DNA of 64,000 bases from Pseudomonas sp. FP2335 (GTDB lineage Bacteria; Pseudomonadota; Gammaproteobacteria; Pseudomonadales; Pseudomonadaceae), in NCBI RefSeq assembly GCF_030687535.1, contig NZ_CP117437.1, forward strand, positions 1,695,501 to 1,759,500, given 5' to 3'. Positions 9,452 to 22,681 of the stretch are shown piece by piece; the stretch's first letter is position 1; each line of letters begins with the position of its first letter. A program made the position numbers and the translations under genes. Below the pieces are notes generated by a model. It saw only the letters and a list, made by a program, of their open reading frames with translations, searched no databases and was not told the origin of the DNA.

Positions 9452-11380
9452 CTATTGGTCGTCAAAGTAGCGTTCGTGCCAATCCACCAGCGGCTGCGGT
9501 GAATTGAGCTTCTGCCCGTAGATCACCGAATAAGACAGCACGTTCTGTACGTACTGGCGGGTTTCGTCGAACGGGATGCTTTCCACCCACACGTCGAAAC
9601 TCAGGTGATCGGCGCCGCGCAGCCATTGACGTACGCGACCGGGGCCGGCGTTGTAGGCGGCCGATGCGAGCACGCGGTTGCCGTTGAACTGGCTGTGCAC
9701 CTGGCTCAGGTAGGCCGCGCCGAGCTGGATGTTTTTGTCCGGATCGAGCACCTGGGTCGGGGAGGCCAGAGGGATGCTGAACTTGCGCGCGGTTTCCTTG
9801 GCGGTGCCGGGCATCAGTTGCATCAGGCCACTGGCGCCGACGCCGGAGCGAGCGTCGTCCATGAACGCGCTTTCCTGGCGGGTGATGGCGAACACCCAGC
9901 TCGAATGCAGGCCGCGCACCTTGGCTTCACGCACCAGGGTGTCGCGGTGGGCCATCGGGAAGCGGATGTCCAGGTCGTCCCAGTACTGCGCCTGGCTGAT
10001 GGTACGGATCGCCGGGAAGTACCACTTCATGTCGTAGGCCAGCTTGGCCTGGGCGACCATTTCGTCGCGGTTGAAGTGGCGGCTGACGTGATACCACTCA
10101 CGACGGCCATCGACGATCTGGCCGCGGGCGTAGAACTCCAGGGCGCGGCGCACGCCTGGGGTGTTGCGCACCTTGTTGGTCAGCGCCTGGCTCATCACCA
10201 GCGGTTTGTTGGTCAACTGGTAGGGGGATTTGGAGCGGTCGGCGGCGAGGAAACCGTAGAAATCACGCTCCTTGGCCACGTTTTTGTACAGCACCAGGGC
10301 TTGCGGGTTTTTGGGTTCGGCCAGTTCCAGGGCGCGGGCCTGCCAGTAGCGCCAGCGGTTGGTGGTCGCCAGGTCTTGTGGGAGCTTGCGGGTTAGCTGG
10401 TAGGCATCTTCCCAGCGTGCCAGGCGCAGCAGCAGGCGCAGGCGCCATTCGGACACGGTGTTGTCGCGCAGCTCCGGGTCGTACTGGGTCATCACGTCAA
10501 GGGCGCGCGGGTCGTAGCGACGTGCCAGGGTCAGGCCGATTTCACGGGCGATCGACACTTTTTCGTCACGGGAGAAGTGCATGCTGCTGGCATAGCCGTC
10601 GAGCAGGGCCATGGCCTTGTCCGGGTCCTGGCGTGCCAGGCGACGCAGGCCCAGGCCCACGGCGTCAGACATGGCCTCGTTGACCGGCCGGAAGCGCGAC
10701 GGGTCGCTCAGCATCTCGGGCTTTTGCGCAACGTCCACCATCAGGCGGCCTTGGGCGCCGAGGGTTGGCAGGGTTTTCACCAGGCTGTTGGCCAGCGCGT
10801 AGTTGCGCGCTTCGGCGGCGAGTTTGGCACGGTCCCAGATCTTCTGTTCGGTGAGTTGGCCGTCTGCGGCCCATTGGGCGAAGGTGGCATCACAGGCGGC
10901 TGGCTGGGACTTGCCGGTCAGCCAGAGCTTTTCGGTGGTCTTGTAGCCTTCTGCCTTCAGATTGTGGGTGAGTTGGTACTGGGCGTGCAGGCAGTCCAGT
11001 TCGACGAAGTTGAGCTTGGGCTCGTAGTACTTTTCAAAGGTCTGCCAGTCGCCGCGCTCGGCCAGCCAGCGCAGCCAGCGCAACTTCATCCAGTTGGCTT
11101 GGGGCAGGTCACCGTTTTTGCCGAGAAATTGTTCGATTTCCTCGTTGCTCGCGGTTTTCAGGCGCGCGGTCAGCTCGTCGTAGGCCAGGTACGGCGTCAG
11201 CGGGTAGTCGGCCAGCGCCTGGCTGTATTGCATGTACGGGCCGGAATCGCCCTTGGCCAGGGCACGCTTGGCCTCATCGTAATATTGACGTTGGGTGGTG
11301 AGGTCCACGGCCTGGGCGGATTGGGCGGCAGTGGCGGAAAGAAGCAGACAAGATAAAAAGTTGAAAAGGCGACTGCGCAT
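9452..11380 (-). CDS. slt: Soluble lytic murein transglycosylase (Slt70-type)
   Basis: Periplasmic enzyme that cleaves peptidoglycan between MurNAc and GlcNAc to leave 1,6-anhydro ends. The product is 642 residues with a signal peptide (MRSRLFNFLSCLLLSATAAQ, cut after AQA). A long alpha-superhelical U-shaped domain is followed by the SLT catalytic domain with the catalytic glutamate at about residue 503 in FAITRQESAF, then GASGLMQLMP and NAGPGRVRQW. Start ATG 11380 is chosen because it begins directly with the signal peptide; an in-frame ATG 48 bases upstream would precede it. It may supply anhydro-muropeptides later trimmed by NagZ, encoded at 25 kb. Confidence 0.95.
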   Translation of the reverse strand: MRSRLFNFLSCLLLSATAAQSAQAVDLTTQRQYYDEAKRALAKGDSGPYMQYSQALADYPLTPYLAYDELTARLKTASNEEIEQFLGKNGDLPQANWMKLRWLRWLAERGDWQTFEKYYEPKLNFVELDCLHAQYQLTHNLKAEGYKTTEKLWLTGKSQPAACDATFAQWAADGQLTEQKIWDRAKLAAEARNYALANSLVKTLPTLGAQGRLMVDVAQKPEMLSDPSRFRPVNEAMSDAVGLGLRRLARQDPDKAMALLDGYASSMHFSRDEKVSIAREIGLTLARRYDPRALDVMTQYDPELRDNTVSEWRLRLLLRLARWEDAYQLTRKLPQDLATTNRWRYWQARALELAEPKNPQALVLYKNVAKERDFYGFLAADRSKSPYQLTNKPLVMSQALTNKVRNTPGVRRALEFYARGQIVDGRREWYHVSRHFNRDEMVAQAKLAYDMKWYFPAIRTISQAQYWDDLDIRFPMAHRDTLVREAKVRGLHSSWVFAITRQESAFMDDARSGVGASGLMQLMPGTAKETARKFSIPLASPTQVLDPDKNIQLGAAYLSQVHSQFNGNRVLASAAYNAGPGRVRQWLRGADHLSFDVWVESIPFDETRQYVQNVLSYSVIYGQKLNSPQPLVDWHERYFDDQ

Positions 11381-11594
11381 GAGACGTCCGTGCAGAGAAA
11401 TCACGAAGAGCGCCGGTAAGGCCGACACTAGATTGCCCCTAGCTTAGCCTTTTGCCCGACACCTACGAAAGCTTTGCTGGCCGGTTCGTTCAGGTTCGCC
11501 GGAAATGTCCTACAGAACGTGTCGATAGCGAAAATGCCAGCCGCATCCCACCCCTAACTCAGGTAGAATGCGCGCCCAGTTTTTGGAGAAGCGT

Positions 11595-13514
11595 ATGACC
11601 CTGCTCAAATTCAGCGATGTGTCCCTTGCTTTCGGCGCTATGCCGTTGTTGGACAAGGTGTCCTGGCAGATCGCCCGTGGTGAGCGGGTGTGCATCATCG
11701 GCCGCAACGGCACCGGCAAGTCCAGCATGATGAAGCTGGTAAAAGGCGACCAGAAGCCCGATGACGGCTCCGTGTGGCGCTCCCCAGGCCTCAAGATCGG
11801 CGAATTGCCGCAAGAATTGCCGGTGGCCGACGGACGGACAGTGTTCGACGTGGTTGCCGAAGGCCTCGACGGCGTCGGCGCACTGCTCGCCGAATACCAC
11901 CACCTGGCACAGAACTGCGTCACCGAAGACGACCTGAACAAGCTGATGCATGTCCAGCAAGACCTCGAGGCCCGTGACGGCTGGCGTTTGCAGCAACTGG
12001 TCGACAGCACTCTGAGCCGCCTGCAGCTGCCGCCCGACAAGACCCTCGCCGAGTTGTCCGGCGGCTGGCGTCGTCGTGTGCTGCTGGCCCAGGCCCTGGT
12101 ATCCGAACCGGACCTGCTGCTGCTCGATGAGCCAACCAACCACCTGGACATTGGCGCCATCGCCTGGCTGGAAGAAGCCCTCAAGGATTTCCAGGGCGCC
12201 GTGCTGTTTATCACGCACGACCGTTCCTTCCTGCAAAACCTGGCCACACGCATCCTTGAACTGGACCGTGGCGGCCTGATCGACTGGAACGGCGACTACG
12301 CCAGCTTCCTGGTGCACAAGGAAGCCACCCTGGCGGCTGAAGAGACCGCCAACGCGCTGTTCGACAAAAAGCTGGCCCAGGAAGAAGTCTGGATCCGCCA
12401 GGGCATCAAGGCCCGTCGCACCCGTAACGAGGGCCGCGTGCGCGCCTTGAAAGCCCTGCGCGTCGAGCGCAGCGAGCGTCGCGAGCGTACCGGCAAGGCG
12501 AATATCCAGCTGGATACCGCCGAGAAATCCGGCAAGCAGGTGATGGTGCTGGAAAACGTCAGCTTCCATCACCCGGACGGCCCGTTCCTGATCAAGGACT
12601 TCTCCATGGTTCTGCAGCGTGGTGACCGTATCGGCCTGTTGGGCGCCAACGGTACTGGCAAGACCACCTTGCTCAAGCTGATGCTCAGCGGCCTGCAACC
12701 GACCAGCGGCAAGGTTGAGGAGGGCACGCGCATCGACGTGGCTTACTTCGACCAGTTGCGCCACCAGTTGGACCTGGAAAAAACCGTGATCGACAACGTC
12801 GCCGAAGGCCGTGACTTTATCGACATCGACGGCCAGAGCCGTCACGTGCTCAGCTACCTGGGCGACTTCCTGTTCAGCCCGCAGCGTGCACGCACGCCGG
12901 TGAAAGCCTTGTCTGGTGGTGAGCGTGCGCGCCTGCTGCTGGCCAAGCTGTTCAGCAAGCCGGCGAACCTGCTGGTCCTCGACGAACCGACCAACGACCT
13001 CGACGTGGAAACCCTCGAGCTGCTGGAAGAGGTCTTGCTGACCTTCAACGGCACCGTGCTGATGGTCAGCCACGACCGGGCATTCCTCGACAACGTGGTC
13101 ACCAGCACCCTGGTCTTCGAAGGTGAAGGCAAGGTGCGCGAGTACGTCGGTGGTTACCAGGACTGGCTGCGTCAGGGCGGCTCGCCGCGCCTGCTGGGCG
13201 TGACCGAGAGCAAGTCCGGCAAGGCCGACCTGACGTCGGCGGTGGTGACGCCTGTGGTCGCCGCTGCACCGGTCCAGGAAGCAGCACCGGCTGCCAAGAA
13301 GAAGCTGAGCTACAAGCTGCAGCGCGAGCTGGAAGCCCTGCCGGGTGACATCGACGCCAAGGAACAGCAGATTGCGGCGGTAGAGGCCGAAATGGCTGAC
13401 GCGGGGTTCTACCTGCGTCCGGCGGCTGAGACTGCCAAGGTCATCGCCTCCCTGGAAAAATTGAACCAGGAACTGGAAGCGTTGGTTGAGCGTTGGGCTG
13501 AGTTGGATGCCTGA
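11595..13514 (+). CDS. uup: ABC-F family ATPase Uup
   Basis: Cytoplasmic ABC-F protein with two ATPase domains and no membrane segments; the family acts on ribosomes. It is 639 residues. Domain 1 has Walker A GRNGTGKSS (about residues 36-44), signature LSGGWRRR and Walker B LLLLDEPTNHLD; domain 2 has GANGTGKTT, LSGGERAR and LLVLDEPTNDLD. The linker is charged (KARRTRNEGRVRALKAL), and a C-terminal coiled coil of about 80 residues (KKKLSYKLQRELEALPGDID) marks it as Uup rather than EttA. GGAGAA lies before ATG 11595. It is divergent from slt. Confidence 0.94.
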   Translation: MTLLKFSDVSLAFGAMPLLDKVSWQIARGERVCIIGRNGTGKSSMMKLVKGDQKPDDGSVWRSPGLKIGELPQELPVADGRTVFDVVAEGLDGVGALLAEYHHLAQNCVTEDDLNKLMHVQQDLEARDGWRLQQLVDSTLSRLQLPPDKTLAELSGGWRRRVLLAQALVSEPDLLLLDEPTNHLDIGAIAWLEEALKDFQGAVLFITHDRSFLQNLATRILELDRGGLIDWNGDYASFLVHKEATLAAEETANALFDKKLAQEEVWIRQGIKARRTRNEGRVRALKALRVERSERRERTGKANIQLDTAEKSGKQVMVLENVSFHHPDGPFLIKDFSMVLQRGDRIGLLGANGTGKTTLLKLMLSGLQPTSGKVEEGTRIDVAYFDQLRHQLDLEKTVIDNVAEGRDFIDIDGQSRHVLSYLGDFLFSPQRARTPVKALSGGERARLLLAKLFSKPANLLVLDEPTNDLDVETLELLEEVLLTFNGTVLMVSHDRAFLDNVVTSTLVFEGEGKVREYVGGYQDWLRQGGSPRLLGVTESKSGKADLTSAVVTPVVAAAPVQEAAPAAKKKLSYKLQRELEALPGDIDAKEQQIAAVEAEMADAGFYLRPAAETAKVIASLEKLNQELEALVERWAELDA

Positions 13515-13530
13515 TTGATTCCTGCGCATT

Positions 13531-13571
13531 AAAAAAGCCCGGCTTTCATTCGCATGAACGCCGGGCTTTTT
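13531..13571. terminator. Terminator after uup
   Basis: AAAAAAGCCCGGC, a 16-base loop region, then GCCGGGCTTTTT. The perfect GC-rich stem with A and T runs on both sides can work in both directions, lying 17 bases after the uup stop. Confidence 0.85.
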
Positions 13572-13590
13572 GTATGAAATGCTATCAAAC

Positions 13591-13681
13591 GTGAGGGAGC
13601 TGGCTTGCCTGCGAAAGCGGTGTATCAGCCGCCAAATGCCGCAGCTGACAGACCGCTTTCGCGGGCAAGCCTGCTCCCACA
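13591..13681. repeat. REPIN, GTGGGAGC family (copy 3, diverged)
   Basis: GTGAGGGAGCTGGCTTGCCT at 13591 and the mirrored GCGGGCAAGCCTGCTCCCAC ending at 13681. The left arm has several changes from the consensus. It lies between the uup terminator and the convergent usp gene. Confidence 0.8.
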
Positions 13682-13698
13682 TTGGATCTTCATATCGC

Positions 13699-14139
13699 TC
13701 AAGGGGCTTTGACCAGCTTGACGGCCAGTACGTCGCACGGCGCACCGTGCAGCACGTCGTTGGCGGTGGAGCCCAGCAGCAGCGCCAGGCCGTGTCGCCC
13801 ATGGCTGCCGACCACGATCAGGTCGCAATTCTGTTCCTTGGCCAGGTGGTGGATTTCCTGGCGTGGTTGGCCGTAGGTGAGGTGGGAATTTTCCTTGGTC
13901 ACCTCAGGATATTTGAGGATCAGGCGGTCAAGACGCTCCTTGGCCTGATCAAACTGTTGTTGCTGCAGCTGGGACAGGTCCATCGGCACATCGCCGCCAA
14001 AGGCCATGGCCATGGGCTCGACGATATGCACCAGCGATAATTTGGCGCCGCTGGCGACGGCTAACGCGCGCGCACGTTTGATGACTGGATCGCACTCTTC
14101 AGTCAGGTCGACAGCGACCAGAATACGTTCGTAGGACAT
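13699..14139 (-). CDS. Universal stress protein, UspA family
   Basis: A 146-residue single-domain Usp protein. The N-terminus MSYERILVAVDLTEE holds the first strand and adenine-side Asp, and the ATP-binding loop GxxGx9GS is present as GSHGRHGLALLLGSTAND near residues 110-127, so it belongs to the nucleotide-binding branch. It is soluble and lies convergent to uup. Usp proteins usually respond to growth arrest or oxygen limitation; nothing in the promoter shows which applies here. Confidence 0.92.
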   Translation of the reverse strand: MSYERILVAVDLTEECDPVIKRARALAVASGAKLSLVHIVEPMAMAFGGDVPMDLSQLQQQQFDQAKERLDRLILKYPEVTKENSHLTYGQPRQEIHHLAKEQNCDLIVVGSHGRHGLALLLGSTANDVLHGAPCDVLAVKLVKAP

Positions 14140-14244
14140 GGGGCGTTCCTCCAGGGGACTGCAATAGATTCAGTATGGCTGCTTTCAAGCGGATGGGGTT
14201 GCGTCAGATCAAATCCGCTCATCTAGAAATTCGGGAGTACACAT

Positions 14245-14682
14245 ATGACGGTCTGGATAGTGGTGTCAATCCTTGTGGTGGTTCTGAGCCCTCTGGCCTG
14301 GCTGCGCCCTTCGCGCCATCAGAGCGGGCGCATGGCCCTGCGCATGGAGGCGCGCCGCATCGGCCTGGCCATGCAATTGGCGCCTCAGGAGTGGCCGCAC
14401 TGGCTCAAGCAGGAGCCGCCGAGCCCGTGCGCGCAGTACTGTCGGCCACGGCGCGGCAGCACACCGGCGCTCTGGAGTTACTGGCAACTGGAGCCGGGGG
14501 TATGGGTCAACCAGTGGCGTGAAGTGTGCGTCGACGAGACGTTGCTGGGGTATTTTTCGACGCTGCCGGACAACGTCTACAAAATCGAGGCGGATAAACA
14601 AATGATCGCCTTGTATTGGGGCGAGAAGGGTGATGCGAGTGTGTTGAAGGACATTGATACGCTGCTCAAAGCCTTGGCCTGA
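14245..14682 (+). CDS. Membrane-anchored hypothetical protein, 145 aa
   Basis: One N-terminal hydrophobic helix (TVWIVVSILVVVLSPLAWL) followed by a basic stretch and a soluble domain of about 115 residues, so it is anchored in the inner membrane with the domain probably in the cytoplasm (positive-inside rule). The domain contains CAQYCRPRRG and a Trp-rich part (LWSYWQLEPGVWVNQW). GGGAGTACACAT precedes ATG 14245. The gene has the same position in other pseudomonads, between usp and fadB, so it is conserved. No function is recognised. Confidence 0.8.
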   Translation: MTVWIVVSILVVVLSPLAWLRPSRHQSGRMALRMEARRIGLAMQLAPQEWPHWLKQEPPSPCAQYCRPRRGSTPALWSYWQLEPGVWVNQWREVCVDETLLGYFSTLPDNVYKIEADKQMIALYWGEKGDASVLKDIDTLLKALA

Positions 14683-14712
14683 GCCAACCCGTGCAGCAAA
14701 AATGGCAGGCAA

Positions 14713-14740
14713 TAAAAAGCCCGACATCATCATCGGGCTG
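14713..14740 (-). terminator. Possible hairpin terminator
   Basis: AGCCCGA and TCGGGCT form a seven-base stem with an eight-base loop. The T run lies on the minus-strand side only (AAAAA before the stem on the plus strand), so as a terminator it fits minus-strand transcription, although no minus-strand gene lies upstream. It may still weakly end the plus-strand gene 30 bases before it. Confidence 0.4.
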
Positions 14741-15184
14741 GAGTTGGCCAGGCAGGCCGGTAATTCTGAGTTGTCTTGCGCCGGATGTTCATCCGTGCGC
14801 TTTGCGGTTGCGGCTAGCCTAGCCGTATATCCGAATCTGTACAGCCTTTTCCCGGCTCTTTTCTATTATTGATTTCGTGAATATTCGAATATTGACGAGG
14901 CGTCGGTGTGGGCGCGGGGTTCTGAAATGACTGGAAAGTCGCGTTTTTCCTAGCCTTTCGAGCGATTGACAATTGCCCGGAATTGGATGAAGGTGGCGTA
15001 CCCAAATCAAACGGGCGTATGAATTGAGCGTTTGTCTGTCAGACCGCTCATACATAATCCCGACTATCGCATTGGCGGGTGTGCCTGGCGGATTGGCCTG
15101 AACGTTGACCAAATCATCAATGTCCAACCAATAGGCCAGCGTCCAATGTGTACTGTTCAGCTTCCATATCGTGGAGATCAGTTG
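14741..15184 (+). promoter_or_regulatory. Long fadB leader/promoter region with small palindromes
   Basis: About 440 bases without a gene. It holds two small hairpins, CGGATGTTCATCCG near 14782-14795 and CGGCTAGCCTAGCCG at 14811-14825, and a lower-GC stretch to about 14900. TTGACA at about 14966 is a candidate -35, but no good -10 follows at 17 bases. No PsrA half-site pair with 2-4 bases of spacing (as seen before psrA) was found here; CAAAC at about 15008 and GTTTG at about 15029 are too far apart. Confidence 0.4.
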
Positions 15185-18537
<3,353 letters not shown>

Positions 18538-18555
18538 GCGTTGGGTTGACGGAAG

Positions 18556-18586
18556 CCGGGGCCCAGTGCCCCGGTTTTTGTTTTTG
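18556..18586 (+). terminator. Terminator of the fadBA operon
   Basis: CCGGGGC and GCCCCGG pair around a five-base loop (18556-18574) and are followed by TTTTTGTTTTT. It lies 18 bases after the fadA stop. Confidence 0.88.
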
Positions 18587-18633
18587 GGCAGTTTCGTATT
18601 TTTTTTCAACAAATTTTGTAAGAGGGGCAGAGC

Positions 18634-18870
18634 ATGAAAGTCGAACCAGGGCTCTACCAGCATTATAAAGGTCCGCAGTACCGTGTTTTCAGTGTGGCGC
18701 GGCATTCCGAGACCGAAGAAGAAGTGGTGTTCTACCAAGCACTGTATGGGGATTACGGCTTTTGGGTACGCCCATTGAGCATGTTCGTGGAGACCGTCGA
18801 AGTTGACGGTGAGCAGGTCCCGCGCTTTGCTTTGGTCCAGGCCGAACCCAGTCTTTTTTCAGGGCAATAA
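18634..18870 (+). CDS. DUF1653 domain protein, 78 aa
   Basis: The whole 78-residue product is one DUF1653 domain: PGLYQHYKGPQYRVFSVARHSET, then VFYQALYGDYGFWVRPLSMFVE. This is a small beta-rich soluble domain of unknown biochemical role. AGAGGGGCAGAGC precedes ATG 18634. It stands between fadA and topA, as in related genomes, and a T-rich stretch just upstream (18599-18612) separates it from the fadBA terminator. Confidence 0.9.
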   Translation: MKVEPGLYQHYKGPQYRVFSVARHSETEEEVVFYQALYGDYGFWVRPLSMFVETVEVDGEQVPRFALVQAEPSLFSGQ

Positions 18871-18984
18871 CGGCTGGTCGCGCGGAATGCTGCGCTTGAC
18901 CTCACCTTGTTGCCACTATATATAGCGTTGCCGCGACAGGCGCCAACTGCCTTTCACTTCTCGAATTCAGGAATTTTCCGATCC

Positions 18985-21606
18985 ATGGGCAAATCGCTGG
19001 TCATTGTGGAATCCCCGGCTAAGGCCAAGACCATCAACAAGTACTTGGGTAACGAGTACGTGGTGAAGTCGAGTATCGGCCATATCCGAGACCTGCCCAC
19101 CAGCGGTTCGGCTAGCGCCAGCAAGGAGCCTGCCGCCAAGCGCGGCAAGGCGGCTGCGGGCGAAGGTCCGGTGCTCACCCCTAAAGAGAAGGCGCGCAAG
19201 CAGCTGGTCTCGCGCATGGGTGTGGACCCGGATCATGGCTGGAAGGCCAAGTACGAAATCCTTCCGGGCAAGGAAAAGGTCATCGAAGAGCTGCGCCGGC
19301 TCGCCAAGGATGCCGACACCATCTATCTCGCAACGGACTTGGACCGCGAAGGGGAAGCCATTGCCTGGCACCTGCGGGAAGCCATTGGCGGTGATGACAG
19401 CCGCTACAAGCGTGTGGTGTTCAACGAAATCACCAAGAAAGCCATCCAGGAAGCCTTCTCCAAGCCGGGCGAGCTGGACATCGACCGCGTCAACGCCCAG
19501 CAGGCCCGTCGCTTCCTCGACCGCGTCGTGGGTTACATGGTCTCGCCGCTGCTGTGGGCCAAGATCGCTCGCGGCCTGTCCGCCGGCCGTGTGCAATCGG
19601 TTGCGGTAAAACTGGTGGTGGAGCGTGAGCGCGAGATCCGTGCGTTCATTCCTGAAGAGTATTGGGAAGTCCACGCCGACCTCGGCACCGCCAAGGGCGC
19701 CAACGTGCGCTTTGAAGTGGCCCGCGAGAAAGGCGAGGCCTTCAAGCCGCTGAACGAAGCCCAGGCCATGGCCGCGCTGGAGAAGCTCAAGGCTTCCAGC
19801 TACAGCATCGTCAAGCGTGAAGACAAACCGACCAGCAGCAAGCCGTCGGCGCCGTTCATCACTTCCACCTTGCAACAGGCCGCGAGCAACCGCCTGGGCT
19901 TTGGTGTGAAGAAGACCATGATGATGGCCCAGCGCTTGTACGAAGCCGGCTACATCACTTACATGCGTACTGACTCCACCAACCTGTCGCAAGACGCGGT
20001 GGCGATGGCGCGTACTTATATCGAAGGCGAGTTCGGCAAGAAGTACCTGCCGGAGAACCCGAACGTCTACAGCAGCAAGGAAGGCGCACAGGAGGCTCAC
20101 GAAGCGATTCGTCCTTCCGACGCCAACACCACGCCGGCCAAGCTGACCGGCATGGAGCGCGACGCTGAGCGCCTCTACGAGCTGATCTGGCGCCAATTCC
20201 TGGCCTGCCAGATGCTGCCGGCGCAATACCTGTCCACCACGGTGACTGTTGCGGCTTCCGACTTCGAGCTGCGTGCCAAGGGCCGTATCCTCAAGTTCGA
20301 CGGCTACACCCGTGTGATGCCGCAAATCGCCAAGCCAGGCGATGACGACGTGCTGCCGGACATGGCCCAGGGCGACACGCTGAAACTGATCAAGCTCGAT
20401 CCGTCCCAGCACTTCACCAAGCCGCCGGCCCGTTACTCGGAAGCCAGCCTGGTGAAAGAGATGGAAAAACGCGGTATCGGTCGTCCTTCGACTTATGCGG
20501 CGATCATCTCGACCATCCAGGATCGTGGCTACGTTGCGCTGCACAACCGTCGTTTCTACTCGGAAAAGATGGGCGACATCGTTACCGAGCGCTTGTCCGA
20601 GAGCTTCTCCAACCTGATGGACTACGGCTTCACCGCCGGCATGGAAGAGAACCTCGATGACGTCGCCCAGGGCGAACGCGACTGGAAAAACGTGCTGGAC
20701 GAGTTCTACGGCGACTTCAAGAAGAAGCTCGAAGTGGCCGAAAGCCCGGAGCACGGCATGCGCGCCAACCAGCCGGTGATGACGGACATCCCGTGCCTGA
20801 CCTGCGGCCGTCCGATGCAGATCCGGACCGCGTCCACTGGTGTTTTCCTCGGTTGCTCGGGCTACAGCCTGCCGCCGAAAGAGCGCTGCAAGGCCACGGT
20901 CAATCTGGTGCCGGGCGATGAAATTGCGGCTGACGACGAGGGTGAATCCGAGTCGTTGGTGCTGCGTGGCAAGCACCGTTGCCCGATCTGCAGCACGGCG
21001 ATGGACGCCTACCTGCTGGACGAGAAGCACAAGCTGCACATCTGTGGTAACAACCCTGATTGCAACGGCTACGAGATTGAAGAGGGCACTTACCGCATCA
21101 AGGGCTATGAAGGTCCGAGCCTGGAGTGCGACAAGTGTGGCAGCGAGATGCAGCTCAAGACCGGCCGTTTTGGCAAGTTCTTCGGTTGCACCAATCCGAC
21201 GTGCAAGAACACCCGCAAACTGCTGAAGAGCGGCGATGCGGCGCCACCGAAGATGGACCCGGTGAAGATGCCCGAGCTCAAGTGCGAGAAGGTCAACGAC
21301 ACTTACATCCTGCGTGATGGTGCTTCGGGCTTGTTCCTGGCTGCCAGCCAGTTCCCGAAAAACCGCGAGACCCGTGCCCCGCTGGTGCTGGAGATCGTGC
21401 CGCACAAGGATGAGATCGATCCTAAGTACCACTTCCTGTGTGAAGCGCCGAAGAAGGACCCGGATGGTCGCCCAGCCGTGATCCGTTACAGTCGCAAGAC
21501 CAAGGAGCAGTACGTGCAGACCGAAGTGGACGGCAAGCCTACCGGCTGGAAAGCGTTCTACGACGGCGGCAAGTGGAAGGTCGAAGACAAGCGCCAGGGC
21601 GCTTGA
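18985..21606 (+). CDS. topA: DNA topoisomerase I TopA
   Basis: Type IA topoisomerase relaxing negative supercoils. It is 873 residues. The N-terminal TOPRIM domain begins [20 protein letters not shown] and has the acidic DxDxE-type site [14 protein letters not shown]; the active-site Tyr is at about residue 326 in [13 protein letters not shown]. Three four-cysteine zinc ribbons follow near the C-terminus (CLTCG...GC, CPIC...C, CDKCG...GCTNPTC). ATG 18985 gives the standard [11 protein letters not shown]-terminus; the frame extends 78 bases upstream but without a matching start. A low-complexity insert ([20 protein letters not shown]) in the TOPRIM part is usual for Pseudomonas. Confidence 0.98.
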   Translation: MGKSLVIVESPAKAKTINKYLGNEYVVKSSIGHIRDLPTSGSASASKEPAAKRGKAAAGEGPVLTPKEKARKQLVSRMGVDPDHGWKAKYEILPGKEKVIEELRRLAKDADTIYLATDLDREGEAIAWHLREAIGGDDSRYKRVVFNEITKKAIQEAFSKPGELDIDRVNAQQARRFLDRVVGYMVSPLLWAKIARGLSAGRVQSVAVKLVVEREREIRAFIPEEYWEVHADLGTAKGANVRFEVAREKGEAFKPLNEAQAMAALEKLKASSYSIVKREDKPTSSKPSAPFITSTLQQAASNRLGFGVKKTMMMAQRLYEAGYITYMRTDSTNLSQDAVAMARTYIEGEFGKKYLPENPNVYSSKEGAQEAHEAIRPSDANTTPAKLTGMERDAERLYELIWRQFLACQMLPAQYLSTTVTVAASDFELRAKGRILKFDGYTRVMPQIAKPGDDDVLPDMAQGDTLKLIKLDPSQHFTKPPARYSEASLVKEMEKRGIGRPSTYAAIISTIQDRGYVALHNRRFYSEKMGDIVTERLSESFSNLMDYGFTAGMEENLDDVAQGERDWKNVLDEFYGDFKKKLEVAESPEHGMRANQPVMTDIPCLTCGRPMQIRTASTGVFLGCSGYSLPPKERCKATVNLVPGDEIAADDEGESESLVLRGKHRCPICSTAMDAYLLDEKHKLHICGNNPDCNGYEIEEGTYRIKGYEGPSLECDKCGSEMQLKTGRFGKFFGCTNPTCKNTRKLLKSGDAAPPKMDPVKMPELKCEKVNDTYILRDGASGLFLAASQFPKNRETRAPLVLEIVPHKDEIDPKYHFLCEAPKKDPDGRPAVIRYSRKTKEQYVQTEVDGKPTGWKAFYDGGKWKVEDKRQGA

Positions 21607-21642
21607 TCGACTAACCTGTCGGAGTTGTAGGAACGGGCTTGC

Positions 21643-21734
21643 TGTGGCGAGGGAGCTTGCTCCCGCCGGACTGTGCAGCAGGCCCAAGCTTTGGGTGCGC
21701 TGCGCGCCCCAGCGGGAGCAAGCTCCCTCGTTAC
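21643..21734. repeat. REPIN of a third family (GCGAGGGAGCTTGCTCCCGC)
   Basis: GGCGAGGGAGCTTGCTCCCG at about 21645 is mirrored by GCGGGAGCAAGCTCCCTCG ending at about 21731, with about 45 bases between. Each arm is itself a palindrome (GGGAGCTTGCTCCC). It lies between topA and the next gene, ending about 50 bases before its ATG. Confidence 0.85.
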
Positions 21735-21781
21735 ATTACAAAACCAGCATCAAGCCTCATTTCGTTGTGGAGACTGCCGTT

Positions 21782-22303
21782 ATGGCCAACGAACTCTATA
21801 CCCGTACCAATCAGAAAATTTACTTTGCGGGTTTGTCGCTGGAGGCCCTTGGCCGTGCCGAGGACGGGAAGGAGATGAATGCCATCGCGTTGGTCCAGGC
21901 GGGGCGTGAAGCGGCGTTGTTCCACCTGTACGGTGCTTTGCTGGGGCTGTGCCATGAAATCGCCGGGTTCTATCGCTTGCCCCAGGCCGGTTCGCCCCGC
22001 GCAGAAATGATCATGAACCGCGAGGTGCTGGAAACCATGGCCATCCCTGAGCTGGCCGAACTGGTGGAAATGGCCCAGAGCCCCGACAGTTGGGTGGCGC
22101 GCCTGCTCAAGGCCCATGCCGATATGTTCCAGCCTCCGCGCGTCCCCCATGTGCCCAAGGGCGATGTGACCCAGCCGCTGATCGTGGCAGTTGCGTTGGA
22201 AGAAGACGAGCCCAAGCCGTTGAGCCGGCAGGAGCTGGAAAGCTGGCGTCAGGACCTGAAAAAAATGGCACTGCGGTTTCGCGAAGGCTTGAACGAGTGC
22301 TGA
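21782..22303 (+). CDS. DUF6586-like conserved hypothetical protein, 173 aa
   Basis: A soluble, mostly helical 173-residue protein (starts MANELYTRTNQKIYFAGLSL) conserved downstream of topA in Pseudomonas. It contains no signal peptide or membrane helix. A central run ALVQAGREAALFHLYGALLGLC suggests a four-helix arrangement like that of HEPN-type or ferritin-like small proteins, but no catalytic motif is seen. The ATG at 21782 follows GGAGACTGCCGTT. I do not recognise a function; the DUF assignment rests on position and memory of the family. Confidence 0.8.
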   Translation: MANELYTRTNQKIYFAGLSLEALGRAEDGKEMNAIALVQAGREAALFHLYGALLGLCHEIAGFYRLPQAGSPRAEMIMNREVLETMAIPELAELVEMAQSPDSWVARLLKAHADMFQPPRVPHVPKGDVTQPLIVAVALEEDEPKPLSRQELESWRQDLKKMALRFREGLNEC

Positions 22304-22399
22304 TGTACCCCCACTGTTTAGCTATGCAGCAGAGCGCGCCGTTCATCATGCTGTAAAGAAACCTCTTCAGATCCTCAGCGGGGCCGGGTGGATGACTGA

Positions 22400-22405
22400 T
22401 ATAAT
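22400..22405 (+). promoter_or_regulatory. Candidate -10 element for the next small gene
   Basis: A perfect TATAAT at 22400-22405 lies 29 bases before the ATG at 22434. The -35 region 17 bases upstream is poor, so strength is uncertain. Confidence 0.45.
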
Positions 22406-22433
22406 CCCGGCCTTTCGTGGAGAACTGACTTTT

Positions 22434-22667
22434 ATGCCAACGTCCTTTCTGGAAATTGTTGAACTGCCTGACGGCCGAATCGAGCTGCGCCGGGCTGAGG
22501 ACGAGGGTTCTCTGGTGACTTTGGACTTTTCCGAAGACGCAAAAGCGTTCCTGCAAGGCCAGCACGTGGAAGTGGCAAAAGCCATGTTGAGCGTTGGTGT
22601 GCAGATGGCAGGGCGTCTGGCGGAAGGCGAACCGGAGAAGAATGATGGGCCGCGGGTTCTTCATTAA
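22434..22667 (+). CDS. Small conserved hypothetical protein, 77 aa
   Basis: An acidic soluble protein of 77 residues (MPTSFLEIVELPDGRIELRR...) found between the topA downstream gene and sulA-lexA in pseudomonads. It looks like a short beta hairpin followed by a helix (DFSEDAKAFLQGQHVEVAKAML). GTGGAGAA lies before ATG 22434, and a TATAAT box lies 29 bases upstream, so it seems to have its own promoter. Function is not recognised. Confidence 0.78.
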   Translation: MPTSFLEIVELPDGRIELRRAEDEGSLVTLDFSEDAKAFLQGQHVEVAKAMLSVGVQMAGRLAEGEPEKNDGPRVLH

Positions 22668-22681
22668 GAACCGAACTGCAG

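Noticed and set aside
15032..15184. 51-codon N-terminal extension of FadB
   Set aside because: The family begins MIYEGKAI; the added part has no similarity and lacks a ribosome site.
18967..21687. 906-codon open frame opposite topA
   Set aside because: Antisense shadow caused by GC-rich third positions; topA on the other strand has all motifs. The same applies to the long frames opposite fadB (15287-17278), mfd (29668-31986), sthA, mqo and the uup antisense frame (11559-13802).
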